Below, in pieces: positions 1-8,859 of a stretch of DNA of 64,000 bases (position 1 is the stretch's first letter; each line of letters begins with the position of its first letter). The stretch comes from Sipunculus nudus (lineage: Eukaryota; Annelida; Sipuncula; Golfingiida; Sipunculidae): positions 25,081,400-25,145,399 of the forward strand of contig CM049322.1 of the NCBI GenBank assembly GCA_026874595.1. Direction: 5' to 3'. A program made the translations under genes and the position numbers. Under the pieces are notes generated by a model. It did no database searches. It saw only the letters and a program-made list of their open reading frames with translations, and was not told the DNA's origin.

Positions 1-23
1 ACACCCCGCAAGCTGGGTCATCT

Positions 24-952
24 TCCACCACTGGCAGGAACAGATCAATAAAACAGGTAATAGTGATCCACTACTGATATGGACAGATCAATAAAACAGG
101 TAATAGTGATCCACCACTGATATGGACAGATCAATAAAACAGGTAATAGTGATCCACCACTGATATGGACAGATCAATAAAACAGGTAATAGTGATCCAC
201 CACTGATATGGACAGATCAATAAAACAGGAAATAGTGATCCACCACTGATATGGACAGATCAATAAAACAGGTAATAGTGATCCACCATTGATATGGACA
301 TATCAATATAAACAGGTAATAATGATCCACCACTGATATGGACAGGTCAACATAAACAGGTAATAGTGATCCGCCACTGATATGGACAGATCAATAAAAC
401 AGGTAATAGTGATCCACCACTGATATGGACAGATCAATAAAACAGGTAATAGTGATCCACCACTGAATAGACAGGTCAATATAAACAGGTAATAGTGATC
501 CACCACTGATATGGACAGATCAATATAAACAGGTAATAGTGATCCACCACTGATATGGACACATCAATATAAACAGGTAATAGTGATCCACCACTGATAT
601 GGACACATCAATATAAACAGGCAATAGTGATCCACCACTGATATGGACAGATCAATATAAACAGGTAATAGTGATCCACCACTGATATGGACACATCAAT
701 ATAAACAGGTATCAGTGATCTGCCATTGATATGGACAAGTCAATAAAACAGGTAATAGTGATCCACCACTGATATGAACAGATCAATATAAACAGGTAAT
801 AGTGATCCACCGATATGGACAGATCAATAAAACAGGTAATAGTGATCCACCACTGACATTGACACATCAATATAAACAGGTAATAGTGATCCACCACTGA
901 CATGGACAGATAAATATAAAGGTAGCAGTGATCCATCACTGATACAGAGCGA
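24..952. repeat. 43/44-bp satellite array
   Basis: About 21 head-to-tail copies of a 43-44-bp unit whose core reads gtgatccaccactgatatgg, followed by acagatcaat and aaacaggtaata. Two unit lengths are mixed: caataaaacagg gives 43 bp and caatataaacagg gives 44 bp. Copies diverge by a few substitutions, so the array is neither fresh nor heavily decayed. The minus strand gives short open frames of 67-75 codons with WWI-T-TC repeats; these are by-products of the repeat and not genes. The array begins at or before the window start, so its full size is unknown. Confidence 0.95.
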
Positions 953-1785
953 CTATAGAATTAGTGCCTACGGGAAATGGTCTCAGTCAAGGAAAATGTT
1001 CTTGGTGTCTTTGTCTAGTATTTCCTATGTTGTTTCGTCTGTTATTTGTATGTTTGCTGTGTCTCCATCTGTTGGTGTACCTGTAGTGAGAAATTCATGA
1101 TTTATTAGTACTCATAACATACAATGGTAAAGCTCTTGACCGGGTCTGGAACCAGCTACCGTGTGATAAAATCCTATGCGTTACCAATGCGCTATAGAAG
1201 ACGAGTTGGAAACCATATTTCAAATGGGGATATTAAATTCTACTCTTGAGAATTGGTCGTTGTTGTTAAAATGAGGGTTAATTTTTGTTAAGCGTATGCG
1301 TCGTCTGAGCACTTCTCGCCTGGACGTCAAAAAAGCTTAAAAATATTAACCCTCAGCCATTTGTTAACTGCCTGCCACTAAAGCGTACTCAGTCTCACAC
1401 TTCCCGCGGACAAGGTGGACTCACTGGTTTAATTGTAAACCCTAACCCTTGAAATACACCAAATATACCGTGGATAGCCGTGATCCATGTGCATACAAAT
1501 GCCTAAAGGGTGCAACACAATGCATGTGATTCACGTAGGCAGGACGTGCACATAAGCTAAGTGGTGTAAACAAGCAGAGGGAGGAATCATGACAGATATG
1601 AAAAGTTGAACCAGTGGAGAACGGATAAATTATACATTATTAGGGGCTAAGATATAAGTGAAAAGGCTATAGGATACAATTAACATGTATCTGTGTGGAT
1701 AAAAAGAGACCTGAATGGTAGGCTACACTTCTACAGTTGCACCACAGAATCTCTAGTGGGTAGGAACAGATTCTCTAGTCGCACC
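953..1785. other. Non-coding stretch between satellite blocks
   Basis: No coding region is supported here. The only recognisable item is a tRNA-like segment on the minus strand near 1130-1200. The rest is unique-looking AT-rich DNA. Confidence 0.6.
1130..1200 (-). pseudogene. tRNA-like relic or tRNA-derived SINE head
   Basis: On the minus strand an A-box-like TAGCGCATTGG (1194-1184) fits the pol III consensus TRGYNNANNNG. It is followed about 30 bp later by a B-box-like GGTTCCAGACC (1153-1143), one base off GGTTCRANNCC. The D-arm GCG/CGC can pair, but the anticodon stem does not form a good five-pair helix and the acceptor stem is not convincing. I read it as a degenerate tRNA pseudogene or the head of a tRNA-derived SINE rather than a working tRNA. 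Confidence 0.45.
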
Positions 1786-1898
1786 CAATATAAACAGGTA
1801 GCAGTGATCCACCACTGATATGGACAGATCAATATAAACAGGTAGAAGTGATCCACCACCGATAAGGACAGATCAATATAAACCGGTAGCAGTGTTCC
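1786..1898. repeat. Outlying island of the 43/44-bp satellite
   Basis: Two and a half further units of the satellite found at 24-952 (caatataaacaggtag, gtgatccaccactgatatgg). They are separated from the main block by about 830 bp of unrelated sequence, so the array was either interrupted by an insertion or partly transposed. Confidence 0.85.
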
Positions 1899-3289
1899 CT
1901 GGACCCCTCCTCCTCTAATATAATAGCTCCAGTTATGAGCAATATGAAAACACAATGTATTGGCCTTTGTCAGGAAACAATAATTTATGCGACACCCGTT
2001 TTGCATGAGGGGACATGAAGACCGGATTCTTAACTACCGCCCTTGCACCTTATTGTTCCCTATCCTTTACTTAGTTCCTTTAACCAATATGAAACCTTGA
2101 TTCTAAAGTCGCTCCAAAAATTTACTTAGGAAATGATTTGTGGTACGTATACGCGTAGTATTGTTATTAACAAAGTTTGCAATGCAAAGTTGGAAAATGT
2201 TCTACAATGAGCGATAAAGGGGGTTGGTTGTTCATTTTTTTGCAAGCTCGTTAAAAAGCACCAGTTCTCGGAATATTACATTTTATCCCTATCTCAAGGG
2301 AATCAACACAGCTTGCTCCATTCAAAAGCTCACGGGCACAAACGACAACAGCCGGCTGGCTAAACGGCCAAGTTCCCACGACAGCAGCCATGCCTGTAGA
2401 TATATAGTTACGCCCTCTGTCGTTAACACCAGGCAGTATAATTGCGCCCTCCTGCATGTGCTGCCGTCTGGCGGTGGTATTTTCATACATTGTGTTTGAT
2501 TGTATTATTGTATTGTTATAATTGTTTGACAACTATTATTCACCGTTATACAGGTTAAATTATCTATGGCGTGAATTGAACAGGGATAAAAATAGGCACA
2601 TAAAATAGCATCTATAATGATTGTTAGTTGGCAATTTTTTATTTTCAATATACATAATTTTTGTTTTCTATAAACATATTATTAACACATCAGAAAATGA
2701 AAGATTCGTAAATTACCAAATTACAACGCTTTACCGCAAACATGATGAATTACAACGCTTTACCACAAACATGATGAAAAAGTTCATTACTTTAGACTCT
2801 CCATACTGAAGATATTTACATCACAAGCAGGTTGCAAGTCAAACTTTGGGAGAGGAAAATTGCTGCCATTTTATGCCAAGGAAGCCGGAGCGTCGCCATT
2901 TCTACCACGAGCTCTTCCAACCTCCGTACAGGGTTCATGTCTATTGAAAAAATGATATTTTTGATGCCAGCCGTGACGGACTAAAGCATGTTGACCTGAC
3001 ATTTGACCCAGTCAACGCCTCACTTGCGGATTATCAGTAAATGTAAACAACGTGTGACTCTCGATCCCTTGGGACTCGTTGTCAGCATGCAATAATGGTT
3101 AATCCCCCAATGCATGCCTGTAGTCCTTTTGTATAACATTGAAAATACTACAAGTGTCGCTGCACTATGCCAGAGCATTTACGTCTTCAAAAATGCTTGC
3201 AACAGTTGTATCTAGCATGGTTCCCAGTCTGCCATGTTTTAAAACTCTACCGGCCAATAAAGATTCATCTACAACTGTGTTTTTTACAT
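1899..3289. other. No gene seen
   Basis: AT-rich non-coding sequence. Several short open frames overlap on both strands (for example 2224-2499 and 2251-2532) but none shows a domain or composition typical of protein. A 29-bp direct duplication lies at 2720-2777. Confidence 0.6.
2720..2777. repeat. 29-bp direct duplication
   Basis: The stretch attacaacgctttaccg/acaa followed by acatgatga occurs twice back to back (2720-2748 and 2749-2777) with a single g/a difference. Confidence 0.9.
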
Positions 3290-3292
3290 CTC

Positions 3293-3347
<55 letters not shown>

Positions 3348-3541
3348 TCTGAATTTATTTATCTCTTCATATCTTTCTCACTCTTTCATTTTTCCTTATC
3401 CTCCATTCTCTGCTCTCTCTGTCGATTTATTTTTACCTTTTCTTATTTTCCACTCTTATTCTCTCAATCTCTCTCTCTTGATTTATTCATTTCTCTCTAT
3501 ATCATTCTCTCTCTTTCGTTTTTCTCTGTTCAACATTCTCT

Positions 3542-3588
<47 letters not shown>

Positions 3589-3631
3589 ATTAATTTATGA
3601 TTGATTCTACTCTTATATTCTCTCATTATCT

Positions 3632-3687
<56 letters not shown>

Positions 3688-3790
3688 GTCTTTTTTTCTC
3701 TCTCTCTGGATTTATTTATCATTTTATATCTACATTCTTTCTTTCTCTAATTTAACTCTTTCATTCTCTCTTCTCTCTTAATATTTTATA
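3290..3790. repeat. CT microsatellite cluster
   Basis: Three long (CT)n runs (about 3296-3345, 3543-3586 and 3633-3685) sit in a 500-bp pyrimidine-rich tract that also holds tttat and ttct interruptions. A 153-codon open frame through it (3139-3600) is serine/leucine repeat only and not a gene. Confidence 0.95.
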
Positions 3791-4336
3791 TATTTCTCTT
3801 TTTATCATTCTCACTCTTAATTGAAGTTTATCTAGTGCACTTTTGGTATACACTGGGGACAAACAGGTATGGTTGACAGAACAGTGAACACTCCAGTTTA
3901 CAGAGTAAAATAAACATATATCATATGCGCCCCCTAGTGGGCTGTCCATTGTCCACTCCCAAGAAACAGAGAATTACTGTTGGAAGGTAAATGTACTGAT
4001 AAAGCAAGGTACGAATTTTCTACTGCACCAAGACCAACACAAGATGGTATTTGCAACCGATAGCATCCTTCAAGGCCTGGCTGACAGCGAGTACGTGTTC
4101 GGACATTCAAGGCATCCCCTCCAAAATTCAAACAGTTGTTCACAGTCCATGGGATGTACGAGGACCATTGTATGCCCTCCTTCAAGACCAGAAAGAGAGA
4201 GTTATAAAATCGTCTTGGACTGTTTGAAGAGGAGGATGGCAGACCTGAAGCTTTACTTCTATAGCATCATGTCTGACTTTGAGGCGTCCACTCTTTCTGT
4301 CTTGAGAAGCCACTTCCCCAATTCCAGGATCAAGGG

Positions 4337-4988
4337 AGTCACCAGAGGACTGTGACTATTTTTTGTATTAGTGGGTTTTTTGTATAAGTGGGGTTTTTGT
4401 ATTAGAGAGGTTTTTGTTTATGTCAGAATGTTCACGTAGGAATGGGGAACCCGAGTGTCAGGTTTCGGGCCAGTGCAGTTTGAGGTAGGTGAAAAAACCT
4501 TGTCCAGACGTTTCCTGTGAGGACATGTACACGGTAGCCTTTAGTGACCGAGCACCTGTACGCTTCCTTTTTATACTTTTGTCTCTGGAGGCGTTCCGGT
4601 GCTTTGGTTTGCATATGATGTGACGTCACCATCCGTATAAAGGCTAGAATCGGGAGGAGGTTACAATCTCTCCTGGATGCGACGCGCTGTTAAGTGTACC
4701 CCACCGAAATTTGATATATTCGGTCCAGCATGAGGGTCCGAATTGGTCAGCAGCCGCTTGGAGTGTGTAGGGTTTGTTTTTGCGCCTTCCGAGACACGTG
4801 AGTGTTACTGTGTATCTGTATTGAAATATGTAATGTACTGTGCAATATAATAATTTGGTTTTTCTACTCCAGTCGTATATTTTGTTTTTGTATTGTCTTT
4901 GTGTGACCGCACTAGCTTCAGCCAGTCGCCCCCCCCCCCCCCCCCTTTAAAAAGAATCTGGAGTGTCCGCCCTCGCCGGGGTGTGACA
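4337..4988. mobile_element. Solo LTR inserted in the MULE gene
   Basis: The insertion is defined by the coding sequence it splits: AAG GG before it (4332-4336) is repeated after it (4989-4993), a 5-bp target duplication. The insert begins AGTCAC and ends GTGACA, one base from the canonical LTR pair TGTCAC...GTGACA. Inside are a CRE (TGACGTCA, 4621-4628), a TATA box (4636-4641) with GC-richer sequence after it, and a downstream TA-rich, T-rich stretch as in R/U5. No internal retrotransposon body is present, so this looks like a solo LTR left by LTR-LTR recombination, Gypsy-like by duplication length. A (C)17 tract lies near its 3' end. A TIR element with 6-bp duplication is a less likely alternative. 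Confidence 0.65.
4621..4641 (+). promoter_or_regulatory. CRE plus TATA box in the LTR
   Basis: A perfect TGACGTCA palindrome is followed 7 bp later by TATAAA. The spacing and order fit a pol II promoter in the U3 part of an LTR, with a start expected about 4665-4670. This is inferred from motifs only. Confidence 0.5.
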
Positions 4989-5132
4989 AAGGGATGTTAC
5001 TTTCATCACACACAAGCCACATGGAAAAAGGTTCAAGAGTGTGGCCTAACCCGCCCATACAGATATATATCCATCCAGTTTAAGCTCAAATAACGTAACC
5101 TAGTTGTGAATATTATATATATATATATATAT

Positions 5133-5349
5133 ATGGCGGAGCCAGGATTTAGGAAAAAGGGGGGGTCCTACCAAGGAGAACAAATTAAAAACCTTAAAAA
5201 AAAGATCACCAGGTCCGGAAAAAAAGGGGGGGGGGGGTGGGGGGAGTCCAGGCTGCAAAATTTTGTCTGAAACCCTTAAAAAATCTTGCAGCGGATGGAA
5301 AAGGGGGCGGGGGGTCCGGACCCCCTGGACCGCTCCCCTGGATCCGCTT
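5133..5349. mobile_element. Short TIR element between AT tracts
   Basis: A 217-bp block starts GGCGGAGCCAGGATT and ends with the near-complement CCTGGATCCGC, with a GGGGTCCGGACCCC palindrome inside. It is flanked on both sides by (AT)n and carries G-runs (5227-5245). The ends resemble those of the block at 15657-17594 (GGCGTATCCAGGATT), so it is probably a MITE of the same broad group. Confidence 0.6.
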
Positions 5350-5350
5350 C

Positions 5351-5375
5351 TGATATATATATATATGTATATATG

Positions 5376-5431
<56 letters not shown>
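5351..5431. repeat. AT microsatellite
   Basis: An (AT)n tract of about 80 bp with a few G interruptions. A shorter run lies at 5112-5134. Confidence 0.95.
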
Positions 5432-5434
<3 letters not shown>

Positions 5435-5502
5435 CAATATAAGTTCGTTACCTTGCGTCAACAGAGGGCTCGATCCGTAAAACAGAGAGCATAGATAATA
5501 TA

Positions 5503-5690
5503 ATATATATCAAACAGTCCGAGAGTTTTAACACTACGGTCCGTTTCGCACAGAAGGCTCTTAGGTGTGATCATGAGTTCTGTGTGTTTACAACGCGTAC
5601 TGCGTGCACAATTGGACTGGGGTGCGCTCGAGCGTATCGGTTAAGTGTTGCCTAATTGTTTAAGAGGAGAAACTTGTTTTGGTGCCTGCA
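5503..5690 (+). repeat. Left arm of a large inverted repeat
   Basis: This segment (atatatcaaacagtccgaga through gtgcctgca) returns in reverse complement at 7399-7597. Long exact stretches such as cactacggtccgtttcgcac and gtttacaacgcgtactgcgt are shared with small indels. The two arms enclose the Harbinger element, suggesting an older foldback element into which Harbinger inserted. Confidence 0.85.
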
Positions 5691-5770
5691 ATTGTTTTCA
5701 ACATTAAGTTCTAAATTAATGGCAGTGTCACACAGCACCTACACATAAATTGCGCATAAACTACGCATAA

Positions 5771-6245
5771 AATATGAGATATACGCGGAGATACGAAATT
5801 CATGCGCGATATACGTAATTCATAAGTTTTGCATGCGCATATTATTCGTCGCTATGCGCAGCGAGTGATGGCCGGGCAGGGCATACGCGGACATACGCGA
5901 AAACGGGTTTGAGCTGCACAAAAATTTTACTCTTATTAGATTTACGCGATCTATGCGTAATTTACGTAGTTTATACGCAGTTCTTACGCAATTCATGCGT
6001 AATTCATACGCGCATGTGCGCGATACATACGAGATTGTTACGCAAAATGGGCGATTTTCACGACCGTTCCGCGTATGCCGCATATGATTAACGAAACTTT
6101 CACGCATATAACACGCATGTATCGCAGATGTATCACTTATATATCGCGTATACCGCTACGTACATTACGCATGAATCACTTATAAAAATAGATGAATTAC
6201 GCTAGATTTACGCTAGAATCACGCATGCTTCACGCAAGAATCGCG
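5771..6245. repeat. Left subterminal TACGC/ATGCG motif field
   Basis: Dense short motifs of the type atacgcg, ttcatgcgt and attacgc recur about every 10-15 bp. This makes the segment unusually CpG-rich for the window. A matching field on the other side of the element (6870-7207) makes transposase-binding sites a plausible role. Confidence 0.6.
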
Positions 6246-6258
6246 TATGGGGACAGGG

Positions 6259-6266
6259 TATATAAA
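6259..6266 (+). promoter_or_regulatory. TATA box of the Harbinger element
   Basis: TATATAAA lies about 130 bp upstream of the likely transposase start (ATG 6398) and just before the 44-bp tandem duplication. It is followed by a CG-rich stretch. Confidence 0.45.
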
Positions 6267-6316
6267 CCGGCCGATTTCGGACCGCTGAACCAGTCTGCAT
6301 CACGCCGCCCATGAGT

Positions 6317-6404
6317 CCACATCTCTGTCCAATGACATCCTGGAGAGGGGACTATGAACCCCACATCTCTGTCCAGTGACATCCTGGAGAGGAGACCATG
6401 AACC
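6317..6404. repeat. 44-bp tandem duplication
   Basis: Two adjacent copies (6317-6360, 6361-6404) of ccacatctctgtcca, then tgacatcctggagagg, differing at three or four positions. It covers the leader and first codon of the transposase, so it may have duplicated the start region. Confidence 0.9.
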
Positions 6405-6730
6405 CCCAATGCAGAGAAGTCCTTGCCTTCCTCCTGCAGCAGTATATCAACCAACTGGTCCAGCTCCAGCAGATCCTGCTCCGGAGGCAGAAAAAAGGCG
6501 TGGGAGAAGACACAGAGTCGCCTGGATGAGGCCTTGGATTGGAAGAAAAGTGGAACTTGGGATCTATGACAGATTGATGGTGGAGATGAGAAATGAAGAT
6601 CCAAGATCCTTCCATAACTTCATGCGGATGCCACCTGCCACCTTCCTCTTCCTCCCTGTCTTCCGTGGCCTCGACCTCGATGACTGTGCACGTTTCTTCG
6701 CCGGCATAATCACGCCTTCTTGAAAGGATC
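6398..6730 (+). pseudogene. Harbinger transposase, N-terminal fragment
   Basis: From ATG 6398 the frame reads a glutamine/leucine-rich start (LQQYINQLVQLQQILLRRQK). It must shift at the A-run near 6490 into the frame containing WMRPWIGRKVELGIYDRLMV and EMRNEDPRSFHNFMRMPPAT (about 6525-6645). The W-RPW, YD-L, F-NF-RM order is the well-known N-terminal block of PIF/Harbinger (HARBI1-like) nucleases. The frame ends at a stop at 6721 with no catalytic residues. Length is about a quarter of a normal transposase, so it is truncated as well as frameshifted. Confidence 0.8.
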
Positions 6731-6869
6731 TTAAAACGATGCAGATGTTCACTCGTCAGCGGTCTTCGTGGTTGTTTTTTTCTTTATTTTATGGTGTCCA
6801 GTCTGTAATGACTATTTGTGAAGAAATGCAGCGGCAGCGCGGTGTGGACGCGATACAAACACCCAATGT

Positions 6870-7207
6870 CCGCGGAGCATGCACGGAACATGCGCGATTC
6901 ATGCGTGATACATACGCGATCTACACGCGGAGCATGCGCTATTCATTCGTGCTTTGCACGAATCATGCGTGGATCATACACAGTTCTTTCGTGATTGTGC
7001 GTGTTTCATCCGTGGGAATTATCTAGGAATTTGGCTTTTCTGTGGATATGCGTGTTCTTTGCGCAGTTTATTCGTATTTCATGCATAGTTTATGCGTAGT
7101 TATTGCGTCGTTCTTGCGTGATTCATCTGTCAAATTTTCACGCATAACCCCCAACTTTTCTAATTTTTTCCACGTATGTCCGCGTATAAATCCAGATTTT
7201 TCAATTC
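6870..7207. repeat. Right subterminal TACGC/ATGCG motif field
   Basis: Counterpart of 5771-6245: ttcatgcgtgatacatacgc, tatgcgtagttattgcg and similar motifs repeat at short spacing up to the right terminal repeat. Confidence 0.6.
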
Positions 7208-7398
7208 TATGCGTACATTATGCGCAATTTATGCGTTAACGGCTGTGTGACACGGCCTTAAATGGAACATCCTCAAACAGGCCAACTCCTACTCAAATAT
7301 CACAAAAACGCTGTCAGTTATGCCTGTGGGAAAAACTATTCATTAAAACCTGATGAAAATGTTCAATACCAAACACAAGATCAGAATTAATATGCAAA

Positions 7399-7597
7399 TG
7401 CAGGCACCAAAACAAGTTTCTCCTCGTTAACAATTAGGCAACACATAACCGATACGCTCGAGCGCACCCCAATTCAATTGTGCACGCAGTACGCGTTGTA
7501 AACACACGATCACACCTGTTGAGCCTTCTGTGCGAAACGGACCGTAGTGTCATACATTGAACATGAGTTAAACTCTCGGACTGTTTGATATATATTA
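7399..7597 (-). repeat. Right arm of the large inverted repeat
   Basis: Reverse complement of 5503-5690 with a few indels. On this side about 140 bp separate the arm from the Harbinger end, against 30 bp on the left, so the host element was not cut at its exact centre. Confidence 0.85.
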
Positions 7598-8859
7598 TGT
7601 TATATTATATTATATATATATGTATGTATATGTGTATATATTTATCATTAAATATTACTTGACATAAATATTCGAATGCGGAATGAAATAATTCTAAACA
7701 TCGCGTAATATAAAAAGGTGGAACTTGTTTGCTAACTGTTAAAGCAGAGTTCATCTGAATGATATATAAAGATAACACAAACTCGAAAAATATAACTAGT
7801 CATTATCTTGTCAAAAATACGCTACACTGCTGCAACCATGTCTTGTCATTTAAGCATGAGTGAACAATTATTTCATAATCGTCATTTAGCAATTTAATGG
7901 GGAGCTATGTGTTTATGTTTAATATATATTTTTCAGTTCCAACGCTTAGATCCGAAAGCATATACGCATGCTTATGCAGGCGACCCACTCGTCCTACTTT
8001 TCCTTCTTTTTCAACACCTGTCCTACCTTTCCTACGTTTTCGAACTAATTTCTACTTTTTTTTCAAAATGTTTGTAAACAAATTAATTACCAGATACTTT
8101 CTAAAAATGTTATAATTGAAAATCAAGGGATCATTCCAAGAGTTATCTTATGACATAGAAAGCAGTGATATCATCACAGGTAGCCATGCACCCTATCCTG
8201 GTGCACTTTCTGAGATCACATAAGGCCTCTCTCATGGTGGTCTTTGTAGATACTTCCACCGCAAGCAGCATGTGATCAGCCAGCCTGATTATTGGCATGC
8301 TTGCATGTCCAGCCACTTCAGCCAGCTGCTGTGGTCACTTTGATGCATGACTGGAATTCCTCATTGTCACACAGGGATGTAAACCCAGGGTCTGTCTTAA
8401 ACGCGGAGGAACTGTGGAGAGCTGGAGAATTCACGGAGACTTTTCGTAGGGTTTTCATAAGCAATGATACTCGTAGAATACCAAAGCCTTGATATATAAT
8501 GCAGCTGTAACCATTGGAATTGAAGAGCCTATTTAATGATAAAATGATATTAAATTAATTAGCAATTTTTTTTGGGGGGGGGGGTTATGATTTGTTCCCC
8601 TTTTTTGAAAAAGTGTGGGGGAGGGGGGGACATGTCCCACCTATCCCCCATCAAACAGAGTCCACACACATGCACATACACCATCACACGCACATCTGTT
8701 GATCAGACGGTCTAGACTAATTATGTCTATTACGCAACAAAATCATGCTCACAAAATTCTGGAAATATATATATGACCAATTCATTCATATATATATGTG
8801 CATACTGCACAATTTTAGTATGTCCTACTTTTTTTTCGAAAAATGTCCTTTTTTCCACT
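7598..8859. other. No gene seen; AT tract and G/CA tracts
   Basis: Short AT runs (7598-7640) are followed by AT-rich sequence. A (G)n block lies at about 8573-8584 and again near 8620-8632, and a CA-rich stretch at 8660-8700. The block 8160-8490 has ordinary base composition but no recognisable protein in any frame. Everything between 5100 and 8860 appears to have been inserted into the MULE gene. Confidence 0.5.

Larger units (their letters stand above)
4085..5093 (+). pseudogene. MULE-type transposase, N-terminal half (broken)
   Basis: Remnant of a Mutator-like (MULE domain) transposase. In frame 2, positions 4091-4190 read RTFKASPPKFKQLFTVHGMY, matching the start of the MULE catalytic domain. 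After a frameshift near 4190 the reading moves to the frame of 4044-4337, with LYFYSIMSDFEASTLSVLRS and FPNSRIKG. The next expected motif, KGCYFHHTQATWKKVQECGL, appears only at 4989-5048, after a 652-bp insertion. SDFEA and GC-FH-TQA are hallmark segments of this family (family knowledge). The protein breaks off after TRPYR at about 5060 and seems to resume at 8860. It is dead: one frameshift, one LTR insertion, and a larger block inserted downstream. Confidence 0.8.
5721..7257 (+). mobile_element. PIF/Harbinger-type DNA transposon remnant
   Basis: The terminal inverted repeats are about 50 bp: GGCAGTGTCACACAGC at 5721 against the complement of GGCTGTGTGACACGGCC at 7241-7257, continuing into cataaattgcgcat on both sides. 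TTAA-like sequence flanks both ends (ttaat / ttaaa), fitting the 3-bp TWA target typical of Harbinger. The interior holds a TATA box, a 44-bp tandem duplication and the first part of a Harbinger transposase. It is 1.5 kb long and lacks the catalytic DDE part, so it is non-autonomous. It lies inside the inverted-repeat arms at 5503-5690 and 7399-7597. Confidence 0.8.

Noticed and set aside
24-952. 43-bp array considered as a CRISPR array
   Set aside because: Units are contiguous with no unique spacers, and the window is eukaryotic in character.
3139-3600. 153-codon Ser/Leu frame
   Set aside because: CT microsatellite translation.
6564-6752. Very basic 62-codon minus-strand frame inside the Harbinger element, considered as the Myb-like second protein
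   Set aside because: It lies antisense to the recognised transposase block and has no Myb motif.
8160-8490. Block of ordinary GC content considered as a host exon
   Set aside because: No frame gives a recognisable peptide on either strand and no splice sites frame it.
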